Shown here one piece after another: positions 25,972-37,995 of a stretch of DNA of 64,000 nucleotides; position 1 is the first letter of the stretch; the number at the start of each line of letters is the position of its first letter. The notes below the pieces were generated by a model. It worked only from the letters and a program-made list of their open reading frames with translations, searched no databases and was not told the DNA's origin. Source of the stretch: Linyphia triangularis (Eukaryota > Arthropoda > Arachnida > Araneae > Linyphiidae). The translations under genes were made by a program, and so were the position numbers. The DNA lies in assembly GCA_963978545.1 (NCBI GenBank), contig OZ021721.1:107716366-107780365 (forward strand), read 5' to 3'.

Positions 25972-26960
25972 TACAGAGTGATCATAAAGTAAATTTGACG
26001 ATATATGAACCTCTAGCTTCCGTTCCGTTCAACAGATCGAGATGAGATTTCAGGTATAGTTATTCAGAGGAATGAGCTCGAGATTCTGTGAATGGCAACA
26101 AAATGGTACTCACGATTACGATTATAGTTACAGAAACTCGAAATTTTCGAATAGCAACACCTACTCTTTCGTGTCGCAAAGTGTTCAGCGCATGCGAAAA
26201 CACTAAAGAGCATTAGAACGGTATGTTTATAACAAAAAACGGACGCGTTATGCACTCACAAAAAACAGCTTGGCGAACGGCCAATCAACAGCTGAGAATT
26301 CTGATTGAAAAAAAAACAAAAAAACAATATGAATGTGTTGCACAAACTACAAAACGATGTTTTCAAAATAGCCGCCATTGTTACCAACAACATGGCGCAA
26401 TTGAAAGAAAATTTTGTCGTTTTGCAGTTTTTGCAGTTCAAACCTTATATTATTATTATTGTTGTTATTGTGATTGCTAATATTATTTTTAATTATTTTG
26501 TATCGTTATTTTTATTTTTATTTATTTTTATCATTATTTTTATTTATTTTTTATTTTTATTTATTTTTTATCACTATTTTTATTTTTATTTATTTTTTAT
26601 CATTATATTTTATTTATTTTTTATCATTATATTTTATTTATTTTTTATCGTTACTTTTATTTTTATTCAATCGTTTTATTATCGTTATATTATTTTCGTT
26701 CAATCGTATTTTTATTTATCGTTATATTATTTTCATTTTTATTTATTTTTATCTTTATTTATTATTTATTATTATTATTATTATTACTGTTATTATTATT
26801 TCACTCAATAGGGCCCATCTGTTAGTGATTTCTTTAACTATTTTTGAAAATTGATGAATAAAATTTCGTAGTGGAATGCAGCAAACGGTAAATTTTTATC
26901 GTCTACCATTTTCCCCATCTATTTTTAAACGTGACAGTTCCTTTTGGGATAACCTGAATG
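25972..26960 (+). mobile_element. TACAG(G/A)GTG fold-back element family, copy 1
   Basis: Begins TACAGAGTGATCATAAAGTA, then a block shared with copies at 27734 and 33543 (GATATATGAACCTCTAGCTT, CAACAGATCGAGATGAGATT, GCGCATGCGAAAA, CGAACGGCCAA). The far part, 26835-26925 (TTTTTGAAAATTGATGAATA, CTACCATTTTCCCC), also matches the end of copy 2. The centre is occupied by the long T-rich microsatellite. The end type resembles mariner-like MITEs. No transposase is seen. Confidence 0.65.
26440..26805 (+). repeat. Long T/A-rich microsatellite (TTTTTATTTAT units)
   Basis: Nearly all T and A with scattered C/G, built of TTATT and TTTTTATTTA words and ending in (TTA)n. It creates long ORFs of Phe/Leu/Ile/Tyr on the + strand that are artefacts. 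It lies inside the fold-back element copy 1. Confidence 0.95.
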
Positions 26961-27477
26961 AGATAATACACAAATGTAATACTCAATGTACTCAAATTTT
27001 CATTGAAATTATTTAGTACATTATCAAAATGCAGTTATATTTTACTGCGTTACTTTGCAGCAATAAAAATCCACCCGCTCTTTAAAGAAGAATGTTTTCC
27101 GTCGACTCTTGAATTTTTTAAATTGCCCCTCTTTGCTCCAATGGGATCTTTAAGAGCGAATCATTTATCGACTGAGTAGGTCTGGAATGTTCTCAGAAGA
27201 AAGATTTCAGACTGAATAGCTTCTTCAGAGTGTTTTTAAAAGACGAAACTTGTTTCTTTTTCTTACCGAGAACTGAAAGAAAACTACATCTTCAGTTTTC
27301 TTTTTCGGAACTTACAAAAGATAATGTTGAATATTTAGCTGTTCAAGCTGTAATTCTCTGTTCTGAATCAAGTAATTCCTTTTAACCGTTTTGATGACAT
27401 TAAAGCACAGACTGTATTAAAAAGCTTTTCTTCTAGAAAACAATATTTATTTAGGGACTGGGTGAAGTATACTTTAA

Positions 27478-27735
27478 ATAAACTAATGTTTAGTTCAACT
27501 TTAACACTTCAATCAAGATTGATCATTTAGACTAGTAGAAATGATCATCACGAGCATAATTTTGTTGCATTTATGTGTTCTTGTGAGAATAAGTTATTAA
27601 ATTTGAAGACAATATTTATAAATGTGTCCATGGTTTTGTGTAAAAATTATTTATTACTAGCATTTTTTTTAATATTTGATTTTGAAAGAAATGCCTATGT
27701 TATTTTAGCACGATGGAATGGGATTTTGTGAAGTA
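27478..27735 (-). repeat. Inverted single-unit copy of the 24958-25971 array
   Basis: Reading - strand: a leader with GCTAAAATAACATAGGCATTTC, then one unit with GATCAATCTTGATTGAAG and GTTGAACTAAACATTA. It directly abuts element copy 2 at 27734, just as the left array abuts element copy 1 at 25972. Confidence 0.85.
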
Positions 27736-28310
27736 CAGGGTAGTCATTAAGTAACTTTGCCGATATATTAACCTCTAGCTTCCGTTTCGTTCAACAGATC
27801 GAGATGAAATTTCAGGTACAGTTATTCAGAGGTATGAGCTCGGGATTCAGCAAAATGGCACTCACGGTTACGGTTATAGTTACAAAAACTCGAAATTTTG
27901 AATGGCCACGCCAACTTTTTCCTGTCGCAAAATGCTCAGCACATGCGAAAACCCTAAACAGCGTTGAAACGTTACGTGTATCACAAAAAGCGAACGCGTT
28001 ATGCACGCACAGAAAATAGCTTTGCGAACGGCCAACAGAAACGCGATCGGGGTGCATGGTGGAAATTTGCATATGACAGAAGCTAAAGTTCGCATAAGTG
28101 CCATCACAGGCAATTTCATCGGTTTTCTATATACAAATTTCCTCCGTGTGCCCCAATCGTGTTCCTGTTTACCTTGTAACCATTTTTGAAAATTGGCGGG
28201 GTAAAATTCTAAAGTTTTCCCAAGTAGAATGCTACTAACGGTACATTTCTATCGTGTTCCCCCTTTTTTTTTCAGTTTCCAAATGGTTTAATTCTTTTGG
28301 CCCCTTTATA
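27734..28310 (+). mobile_element. TACAGGGTG fold-back element family, copy 2
   Basis: Most complete copy: TACAGGGTAGTCATTAAGTA, CGATATATTAACCTCTAGCT, through CGAACGGCCAACAG, to a centre (GTGCCATCACAGGCAATTT) flanked by short inverted arms (GGAAATTTGCATA / TACAAATTTCC). It ends near CGTGTTCCCCC. No transposase ORF; the short ORFs on both strands are by-products of the inverted structure. Confidence 0.65.
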
Positions 28311-28492
28311 TATTACGTACACCTACTTTGTCTATTAAAAAGTAACAACCTTTGTATAATAGATTGAACATTATTTTACTTCACTATTATTTGGTATTAT
28401 AAAGTAGTTGTTGATTTGTTTAATAGCGCAACGATCTCCAGGGTCAAACCCTGCCAAACGCTTGATAAAATGAAAACTCACAAGGTATTTAA

Positions 28493-28664
28493 GCTGACCA
28501 AACAGTATAGTGGTTAGCGTGCTAGCTTCTAGACCGCGAGGTTGCAGGTTCGAGTCCCGTGTTAGGCATGGGTCTTTATAGGCTTGTCTAATGATGAATG
28601 TTTCGGCGCATCATAGCCCTCTTGTTGCTGACGGTGCCAGATAATCTGAAAACAACCAACCAAC
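28493..28664 (+). mobile_element. tRNA-derived SINE, copy 6 (+)
   Basis: Copy with a small internal deletion just after the tRNA-like region (the TTTGTAAATGTATGTT stretch is shortened) and a CCAACCAACC tail. Perfect 14-bp duplication CACAAGGTATTTAA (28479-28492 and 28665-28678). Confidence 0.95.
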
Positions 28665-28679
28665 CACAAGGTATTTAAG

Positions 28680-31600
28680 GTTTTGCTAGGCAAGAAGTGG
28701 GTGGTGTAATCAAATTTTGTAATAATAATTGACAAGTTTAAAAAATTAAAACCCAGAACGGTTAAAATTATCACTTAAATACCTTTTATAGCGATATGGA
28801 TACGATCAAAAATTAAATTTTAAAATGTATAAAATCAGGATATTTAATTAAAATATGTACAATTGTGTGATCTTGATTGGATGGTTCGTATTGCGTATTC
28901 AGTTCTCCTTTTAGGAGATGCGTATGAGGGAATATGGTAATACTAATGAAATCTAGTGAAAATTACTTAACCTCTCTTTTTCTTACGGTTAAAATTAAAT
29001 TTGTGCAGATCCGGTGTGATTTATATAGTATATTATGTGGTTGTTTGTTTCATTGCAATTGCCATAATTACCCTGGACCATAAGCCCAAGGGTATTGTTG
29101 TCAATTGGTCAAATGTGTGGTCCGGAGTCTGTCCCCTAACCCATAATACAAGGTTTATAATACAAATCCTTTATATGCATTACCAATTTTTATTTATTTG
29201 TTCTTTAACCCTTTGCACTCCAGTGGCGCCTCTCAGGCGCCACACGATTGGATGCCAAACCACGAGAGGACCATTAGGTGTGATGCGGAAATTCGATGCA
29301 AGGCCAATGACTGTATTTAGTTTCTATGAAGCAAATCCATAAACACCAGCCGAACCTAAAACGTCTCGAGTTGCTGATTCCTCCGCGCGAAAAAGGCCTG
29401 GAGTGCAAAGGGTTAATAGGGGGTTTCAACTCTTGAAATAGCACTTTGAAATTATGATTAAAAGCAGTACAACACTTTGAGGGACGTCGTGAAGGTATTA
29501 TTAACAAAGCAAGAATTGTACAGATTAAAATAAATTATTAAAAAATATCAATCTAGTTGGGTATTAGAACCTTAATGATCAATTTCGAATAAATAAAGAA
29601 CTTTAGCACTTCTTAGAGAATCCAGTAGACATTGATTGGGATATAAAATGGAAACCAGAGAAAATAAATAGCCACCAATATAGGTCACATTTTGTAAGGG
29701 TTCAATGTCAAAATATGACCTTTTTAAGCATGTAGATTCTTTATTGGAGGATTTTAAACCATAAAATAAAGAATAAAAAATGCTGACAGATGCTTTTAAA
29801 AAAAAGCACTTTCGCATTTGGCAAAATTACCTTCGGAAATAAACAGAAATGTTCTTACACATCCTTTGAAAAAAATTACCGCCATAAGTTGGCTTTCTAC
29901 TCTAACATCAACTATTCTTCTGAACTTGGCTGTAGATCCTTATAGGCGTGACCAAAGGCAGATCTGTCTTTTTGTGTTGCCTTCCCTATCAGCTACCTGT
30001 TGTATTACCTTTTAACTTATCGGTTCGGAAATCATTGATGCATATGATAGGCACGGTGGGAAAAAGAGTTGAGGGATGTTGAGTATGTTTGAATGTTCTC
30101 GGTGGAGTCCATTTTAAATGCACTTATGCTTGAAGTAACAAAAAAGAGAAAAACATTCGTATTGATGTTTGTTGTAACTTAGATTCAGAAGGATATTTTA
30201 AATATCAACTGAAGCAAGTCAATATATCTTAGTTTTAAGGTATACATATACAATTGAGATTATTTTCTTTAATTTTTAGGTTCTAATTTCAAACTTTTTG
30301 GCAGTATATCAGAATTAAAAGTGATGCATTTTTATCTATAAACTTTTTTCCCCCGTAAATTTTTTAGTCAGCTAATTGCAATTAAAGAGACTAATTATGA
30401 CATTGTTAGAACATACATAAATAAACTTGTAATTAACTTAGAGGTAGTATTTGTATTGCAAATAAGAGATATTATATTGACGCATATTCCTGTGGAGAAT
30501 TTTGAATTTGGCTACAATATTTATTTAATTATAAGTTTTTAAATAAAAAGTTTTAAAAAATACATAGTTTTTAACAAAAAATTAAGATTAAAATATGCAT
30601 AAAAAATGTGTTTATAATAATATAAATTAGATTCTTCATAGAAAACACATTCGCAACTATTGTCTACAAAACAAAATTAGAGTTTTGTAAATTGGACCAT
30701 TTATTATGAAGTTATGACCGTTGGCGTAAAGTCATATAACACCAAAATGTCATTCTTCAGAAAACGCGTTTAAAGTTTACTACACTAATGAACTTGATAC
30801 AAAACAGGTTCACAAAACCTACTGTAATTTATAAAGTAATTTGAGTCTCAGAAAGAAAATGGCATCATTTTAATGGTAATGAATTCGGGAACATTTTAAA
30901 AACAAAAACGCAGTCTTGAGTCAAATTTCGCGATTCCTAATGTATATGTAAAGGCGAATATTTAAATTGAGGATTTTGTGGATATAGTTCCAGAAAACTA
31001 AAAAAAAATCAACATATTGAAAACATTCCAGTTAGAAAACAAGTACGATGACTTCTAATTATATACACTTTAATTTGCGACCAATCTTATAATTTTCAAA
31101 ATCTCTCCATTATCTTTTAAACATGTGCTTAGAAATTGTCACTGCCATAGTGCACACTATATAATTTAGTTTTAACATTGTAACAAAAATCATTTTTCTT
31201 CAAGAGTAATAAATAGGAAACTAATTGAATTTGAAATTGTTTATGAATATTTTAAGAGAATACGCGCAGTATAAAGAAGGAAAAAAAAATAAGAAAGTGT
31301 GAGCCTTGACATTAATTCCCTATGCGATGATCAAACAACTATCAATATTAATATATAAAGAGGAAAATAGAAAAATCGTTTTTACACTTTGAGTCTAAAG
31401 CTTATGCTATAATTCAATCAAGGCAACATTTGTTTATCTTATTTCGACTTCGATACATTCAACGTTCTTATTTTTTATTAAATGTGTGTTCTCAAATTAT
31501 AAAAAGTTATATAAAGGGAATTTCTAATTAATCAAATTAGATAAACACAAAATGTGTTTCAGATATGAAAGTAATAAACTTCCAGTTTGAAAACAGCTAA

Positions 31601-31859
31601 CTCGAATCAACTAAGTTATAAACAAAATTATTATTTTATTGCAATCTAAAAGTTCGATAGAAAACTTCTAAACAATAAAAATTCCACAAAAGAACAAAAA
31701 TGAGATGATACATCAAACGAAAATATTCAAGAAAAAAAATGTCCACAAACCACATTTTCTCATATGAATAACAACCGAACAAACGCAACATCAAATCAAA
31801 CCTAGTGGGGAAAAAAATCTCAATATACTTTGACCAGATTGATAACATGGTCGTTTAGT
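28680..31859. other. Intergenic DNA around piggyBac MITE 1
   Basis: Apart from the MITE at 29209-29412, AT-rich sequence without a gene I can support. Confidence 0.5.
29209..29412. mobile_element. piggyBac-type MITE 1
   Basis: Perfect terminal inverted repeats CCCTTTGCACTCCAG (29209-29223) and its complement (29398-29412), flanked on both sides by TTAA (29205-29208, 29413-29416). The TTAA duplication with CCC...GGG ends is the piggyBac signature. Directly inside the left end is a hairpin TGGCGCC-tctca-GGCGCCA. At 204 bp it encodes no transposase. Confidence 0.85.
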
Positions 31860-31889
31860 GAAAGCTCTCTCGAGTCCATATCAACCCGT

Positions 31890-31909
31890 AGGTGGTCCAC
31901 GGACCACCT
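31890..31909. repeat. Short perfect hairpin AGGTGGTCC/GGACCACCT
   Basis: Nine-bp arms around AC, within a less AT-rich stretch (31860-32084) just before the 182-bp array. Function unknown. Confidence 0.6.
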
Positions 31910-32084
31910 GAGGTCAACAGTTACTTTCGAAGGTAACCGCAAACTCGGGGTCGGGCGGTTATTTTAATACTCGCGTGGCTTCTGGAACTAAATCGGCACC
32001 GCCATCTTTTCAGAAAACCGCCCTTTTGTAAAGAACCCCGAGAAAGGTCGGAATCCGTCTCATTGTACTTTGTGCTTCTGTGTT

Positions 32085-32985
32085 CCCTTTCCCTAATGAT
32101 ACTACAAAAGGGAATTCGGTCAAAGATTTCACCCGGCAGGGTTGCAAGAAATTCGGCCAGTTCAGATGGTCGAAACGTACAGGTGACAAAATTGTGGTTT
32201 TGAGAATGCTGTGAGGTGTATAAAACATTTACTACTCCAACACAGTAATGAAATACAACTTAATTTTCCATTTCTTTAATTATACTACAAGAGGGAATTC
32301 GGTCAAAGATTTCACCCAGCAGGGTTGCAAGAAATTCGGCCAGTTCAGATGGTCGAAACGTACAGGTGACAAAATTGTGGTTTTGAGAATGCTGGGAGGT
32401 GTATAAAACATTTACTACTCCAACACAGTAATGAAATATAACTTAATTTTCCCTTTCCCTAATGATACTACAAAAGGGAATTCGGTCAAAGATTTCACCC
32501 GGCAGGGTTGCAAGAAATTCGGCCAGTTCAGATGGTCGAAACGTACAGGTGACAAAATTGTGGTTTTGAGAATGCTGTGAGGTGTATAAAACATTTACTA
32601 CTCCAACACAGCAATGAAATACAACTTAATTTTCTCTTTCTTTAATTATACTACAAGAGGGAATTCGGTCAAAGATTTCACCCAGCAGGGTTGCAAGAAA
32701 TTCGGCCAGTTCAGATGGTCGAAACGTACAGGTGACAAAATTGTGGTTTTGAGAATGCTGTGAGGTGTATACTCATAGTAATGAAATACAACTTAATTTT
32801 CCCTTTCCTTAATGATACTACAAAAGGGAATTCAGTCAAAGATTTCACTCGACAGGGTTGCAAGAAATTCGGCCAGTTCAGATGGTCGAAACGTACAGGT
32901 GACACAATTGCAATTCTGAGATTGCTGAGAGGTGTTTAAAGCCTTTACTAGTCCAACACAGTAATGAAATACAACTTATAATTTA
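32085..32985 (+). repeat. Higher-order tandem array, 5 x about 182 bp
   Basis: Units begin near CCCTTTCCCTAATGATACTA at 32085, 32269, 32451, 32633 and 32801 and contain AAGATTTCACCCGGCAGGGT, GGCCAGTTCAGATGGTCGAA and TACAGGTGACAAAATTG. Units 1 and 3 are one type (CTAATGATACTACAAAAGGG, CCCGGCAGG); units 2 and 4 are another (TTAATTATACTACAAGAGGG, CCCAGCAGG). Unit 5 is a shorter, more diverged first-type unit. On the - strand the unit has an open frame of about 35-70 codons, but no known protein is recognised. Confidence 0.92.
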
Positions 32986-33542
32986 TTTTTTTATCTTTAC
33001 ACAATCAAAGAAATTTGAATTGTAAGATTTTCTTTTATAAATTTTTAATAATTTAATTGCTTTCCTCTAACATCTATCGACCGTAAACCTAATCGCAGTT
33101 TACAAAATAAACTTTTTTTTTGTTTTCCGTTGATTTGAAAGGCTTGTATCCAAAAATGTATACTTATATATGTACCTTTTATAATTTATACACAGCATAG
33201 TTTCTAATAGTATTAATTATGACTGACTTGAAATTCCCAGTTTGAAATTTAGGATTTCATTTTACAAATTGCGGTATCATTTGATTACTGCTTACAGAAA
33301 ATGAGCTAGTTTATTTACCATTCAATCGAAAGTATTATAATCGACAATATATTCACATGCAGTAGCGGGAAAAACCCCAATTCTGGCAATATTTCTTGTT
33401 CTACAAGAGAACTAGATAGTGCTTTGTTAAAATGTACGTACACACGAACACACACATAGAAAAAAATTCGAAAGTACCATTTCTTTTTAATTTTTTTCTA
33501 TTTAGATTGTGCAAAAAGGGGTGGCTTAAAAGCACTCTTCAG

Positions 33543-34085
33543 TACAGGATGGTCATAAATTAACTTTGCCGATATATGGACCTCTAGCTTCCGTTCTGTT
33601 CAACAGATCGAGATGAGATTTCAGATTTAGTTATTCAGAGGTATGAGCTCAAGATTCTGTGAATGGCAATAAAATGGCATACACAGTTACGGTTATAGTT
33701 ACAGAAGGCAACACCTACTTTTTGCAGTCGCAAAATGCTCAGCGCATGCGAAAAACCTAAAAAGCGTTGGAACGGTATGTTTGTAACAAAAAACGGAAGC
33801 ATTATGCACGCACAAAAAACAGCTCGGCGAACGGCCAATAGAAACACTATCGGGGCACACAAAGGAAATTTGCACATAGAAAACCGATAAAATTGCCTGT
33901 GATGGCACCTATGTGAACTTTGGCATCTGTCATATGCAAATTTCGACCATGCTCTTCGATCGCGTTTTTGTGGGCCGTTCGCAGAGCTGTTTTTTGTGCA
34001 TGCATAACTTGTCCGCTTTTTGTGATACACGTACCGTTTTAACGCTTTTTAGGGTTTTAGCATGCGCTGAACATTTTGCGAAAAT
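33543..34085 (+). mobile_element. TACAGGGTG fold-back element family, copy 3, with long palindrome
   Basis: Starts TACAGGATGGTCATAAATTA. The left part (about 33720-33900) is repeated in reverse complement at about 33925-34085, around the centre AATTGCCTGTGATGGCACC. For example, CGAACGGCCAATAG at 33829-33842 pairs with GTGGGCCGTTCGC near 33969. The arms are about 160 bp, imperfect. A fold-back, non-autonomous element. Confidence 0.7.
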
Positions 34086-34394
34086 ACAGTTGGAAATATT
34101 TTTTTCCCCTTCTTATGTAATACCATTTAAACGGTTAGTTCTTTGAGGCGGCTATAAAAAAAGTAAACATATAAACAAATATACTTCTAGAAACAGCAAC
34201 ATAAATTGTGGACTGCATTAGGGAAAACAAGAGATAGGAAAAGCCTGCTTAAGTGATTTGATGTAAACTCTAAATAAAATTATATTTGAATTTAATATAA
34301 AAAAACTTATGAATTTTTTTGGTTCATGAGTCCTTACAAATAAAAAAAAAATTTTAAAAAAAATCGATTCCAAATTCGATGTACAGAATGAATA

Positions 34395-34640
34395 TAATTG
34401 AAGTTTAATTTTTAAAAAATTCCAAAAGCTTTAAAAATTAGCCATTGGTCAGAATGACTTAAAATTTTACTTGAATGTACACGAAGAATAAGGAAATAGT
34501 ATACTATAAGAAAGAAAGAAAATATTTCGAAATAGTTTTTTATGCCACACCATTTACCCCTTCTTCGCATTTATTCAGGTCATACTGACCAGTGGTTCTT
34601 TTTAGAGCTTTTTGGAAGTTGAATTTTAATTATAGTTTAC
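34395..34640. mobile_element. Diverged member of the TACAGGGCGAG family
   Basis: Contains TTGGTCAGAATGACTTAAAA and ACTTGAATGTACACGAAGAA on one side, and CAGGTCATACTGACCAGTGG and TTTTTGGAAGTTGAATTTTA on the other: a diverged inverted pair like 45330-45765, with no coding potential. Confidence 0.45.
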
Positions 34641-34649
34641 CTATTAATT

Positions 34650-36669
34650 GCAGCAAATTCATTCGATTAACAAACCTGCTAAGTTGGGAAAAAATCGATT
34701 CTCCTCCACAATCATAAAATTACCAGTGGGGAGGGGGTTCAGATAAATCTTACCTTGTGCTCAGCGTTCTTATAGTCCAATTCAATAAGGGTTTACATTT
34801 TCAAAACCGAATTTTCAATTTCAATAAAGTTTTGCTTTATATATAAACTTTAGCTTGCGAAAGATATCAATTTACTCACCATTTTATGCTTACATTGTAA
34901 AATTTGACTCCAAAAACAGAAAAGAAAAGTCGAGTATCTATACTTAAACTTTAAGGCTATATGAAATGATATTTTGCCTACGTTTCCATGACATTTTCGA
35001 TTGATGCGTTACACTGTTGTCTTGTATCCCCAAAGTTATTATTCCACAAAGTCGCAATTGTTACAGTTTTGCTTAGATCATTCGAGAAATAACGGAGGTA
35101 TCCTAATGAAATGAAGGCAGATACAGCTATTGTTTATTTGGGTTGGTTGTATTCAGATTATCTGGCGCCGTCAGCAACACGAGGGCTATAATGCGCCGAA
35201 ACTTTCGTCATTAGACAAGCCAACATACATTTACAAACACCCATGCCTAACACGGGACTCGAACCCGCAACCTCGCGGTCTAGAAGCCAGCACGCTAACC
35301 ACTACACCGTTTAGTCGGCATTTTGTTTATTTGGGAAGTTTAGTTCAGATTTATTTTCTGCTTTTGACCATCTGGGTTTGGGATGACATACTGTTCAAGA
35401 ATTATTGAAGTAATCAATTTTCATTTCTTGAACGTAGAACTTTTAGTGATTACCGCTCTGATATCTAACTGCAATTACTGATGAGCTCATAAGCGATTTT
35501 TGCTCAGGAGGAAGATGATGCCAGTTGAATTTCTGCCATACTGTCTGCCACCTAACGTTGTGTAATTGGTTGCCCTTAGTTATCTCCACGCGATAACAAG
35601 TTTGGGAGACAGTTGTTAATATATAGATCCCTATAGTGATTGTAATGTTGGAGTGAGAATAATTGAAACATAGATGTCTCGCCAAATGTGGTAACCCTTC
35701 CTTGCAAGAACTGTTTTAACTATGAACTATATTCATTCTTCTGTTATTTTCCTGTCCTGTAAGATGTAACAAAATCATTCTTAAGAGCCACTTGAGCTCC
35801 AGCTATTTTTATATTAAACCTAAATTAATATGTAAATTAAATGATATCATCTTTACAAGCTCGTCCTCAACATTATTTAGAAATTAAAATCAATTACATA
35901 TTTTTTCACAATACTGGAGTAATCCACACTGGAGAAAAGTATTTCATAACTGCAATAACCCAGATAAGATGCATGTAATTTATTCAACAACAAGCAAAGT
36001 TGCCTAATATAAACAACATGCAAAGCATATGAGGATCAAATATATAGATCTTTATGGAGATCAAGTCAAAACAAAATCATGCTCAGAGATCAGTGGTGTT
36101 AAGTCATGCGCTTTTACATATTGTATAAAAGAAAACTTGGAGAAGTGCTAGCAGATAAGTCAAGCGAAGCAGTTGGTACCGTTGGATTTGCATTGCGAAA
36201 GAGCTGTTAGAGAGTTATACAGCTTCGAAACATCCTTACCGAATTTCAAGATCAAAATGCTTCTCGACAGGTCTTTTCAGTGAGAACTGCGTCGCAATTA
36301 TGTCTCAAGTGGGAGAAAACCCAGAAATCTTCCACCAGGCAACAGGACCATCAAAGCAATATCATATGACTATCTGTAACAATCGCATGTGCGTCAATTC
36401 ATAATTGCATTACAATATTCAGAATTACAACGAACACTTTGAAAATTATGGTTCTGTCCAAGTTATTGTTTTCAGTATGGGCAGAAGGAAATTAGTATAA
36501 CATAGAATGTTAATCGGTAGTCTCTTGACAAAATCACAGCATCACCTTGATAATAAACAACGCTCTTAATATTTTACAGATGACTTTCGACCCGTGTTAA
36601 CCCAGAGGGTTTTAACTTTAGCGACATTCAAATATTTGCAGTAATCTCTCAAAAATCTCTCATAGAATG
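34650..36669. other. Intergenic DNA around SINE copy 7
   Basis: A block at 35440-35690 is less AT-rich, with an 80-codon ORF on the - strand that matches no family I know. Nothing else is supported. Confidence 0.45.
35142..35319 (-). mobile_element. tRNA-derived SINE, copy 7 (-)
   Basis: Full-length reverse copy, with ATTCAG rather than TTTTCAG next to the CCAACC end. Flanked by TTGTTTATTTGG on both sides (about 35130-35141 and 35323-35334), a 12-bp duplication. Confidence 0.93.
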
Positions 36670-36727
36670 TACACTGAAGAGCCAGAAAAACTGGTACATC
36701 TGCCTAATATCGTGTAGGCCCCTGTGA

Positions 36728-36906
36728 GGTTGGTTGTTTTCAGATTATCTGCCGCCGTCAGCAACACGAGGGTTATAATGCGCCGAAACATTCGTCATTA
36801 GACAAGACAACATACATTTACAAACACCCATGCCTAACACGGGACTCGAACCCGCAATCACGAGGTCTAAAAGCTAGCACGCTAACCACTATACCGTTTC
36901 ATCGGC
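36728..36906 (-). mobile_element. tRNA-derived SINE, copy 8 (-), inside the Tc1/mariner element
   Basis: Reverse copy with several substitutions near the A-box side (AAAAGCTAGC, TTTCATCGGC). The flanks GCCCCTGTGAG and GCTCCTGCGAG form an imperfect duplication within transposon sequence, so the SINE jumped into the element and has since diverged. Confidence 0.92.
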
Positions 36907-37995
36907 GGGCTCCTGCGAGCACGCAGAAGTGCTGCAACACGACGTGGCATGCATTCGAATAATGCCTGAAGGTATCCTGGAGACAATTCACACAATGAAT
37001 CTCGCAGGGCAGCCCACAAATCCATAGGAGTGCGAGGGGGTGGAGATCTCTTATGAAGATCACGTTGCAAGGCATCCTAGACATGCCCAATAACGTTCAT
37101 GTATGGGGAGTTAGGCGGCCAACTGAAATGTCTTAAGTCAGAAGAATGTTCCTGGAGCTAATTTGTGGCAACTAACGACGTGTTGGGTGTCGCATTGTCC
37201 GGCTGGAATTGTCTAAGTCCGTCCGAATGCACAATGGACATGAGTGGGAGTAGGTGATCAGGCAGGATGCTTATGTACCTGTCACATGTCAGACTAGTCT
37301 CTAAACGTATCAGCGGTGCCATGTCGCACTAACTGCACACACCCCATAACATCGCAGAGGCTCCACCAGCTTGAACAGTCCCCTGTAGACGTGTAGGGTT
37401 CATGGATTCATGAGGTTGTCTTCACACTCGTTCATGTCCATCTGCCAATTCAATTGAAGAGATTGCCAATTCAATTGAATCAACGAGACTCATCAGATTA
37501 GACAACTTGTTTCCAGTCATCAACAGTTCAATGATGATATTGGCGGGCCCAGGTGAGGCATAATACCTTGTATCGTGTAGTCAACAACGGTACACGAATG
37601 GGTTTTCGGTTTCGAAAGCTCATGTCAATGATGGTCCTTTGAGCTGATCGCACACTGACACTAGTTGATGTCCCAGCATTTAAATCCGTGGCAATTTGTG
37701 GAAATGTTGCACGTTTATCTTGTTTAAGGATTCTCCTTAGTCGTCGATGGTCCTATTCTTTCAAGGTCTTTTCCCGGCCACACCGATGTCTGAGATTTGA
37801 AATTTTATCTGATAATTGGCATTTATGGTACACTCCTGAAATGGTAGTACGCAAAAATCTAAACTTCTTCACTACCTCGGAGATGCCATGTACCATCTCT
37901 CGTGCGGCGACTATTTCGCCACTTTCAAAGTCACCTAAATCTTGATAACCTACAATTGTATCAGTAGGAATCGATCTAATAGCTTTGTCAGACAT
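36907..37995 (-). pseudogene. Decayed Tc1/mariner (IS630-type) transposase
   Basis: Reading the - strand from ATG 37993, the N-terminus (about 80 codons, MSDKAIRS...) is a helix-turn-helix region. After a frame change the frame continues with RRLRRILKQDKRATFPQIAT, TSVSVRSAQRTIIDM, VDDWKQVV, and a first catalytic Asp in an SDES context just after an in-frame stop. Near the C-terminus are FQPDNATPNTS (second catalytic Asp), FSWPPNSPYMN and a basic tail MPRRVAALLRARR. Several stops and shifts are visible. The catalytic positions are recognisable, so decay is moderate, but the copy cannot make a full protein. Confidence 0.85.

Noticed and set aside
26305..26854. 168- and 126-codon ORFs of Phe/Ile/Tyr/Leu
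   Set aside because: Translation of a T/A microsatellite in two frames; resembles membrane protein only by composition.
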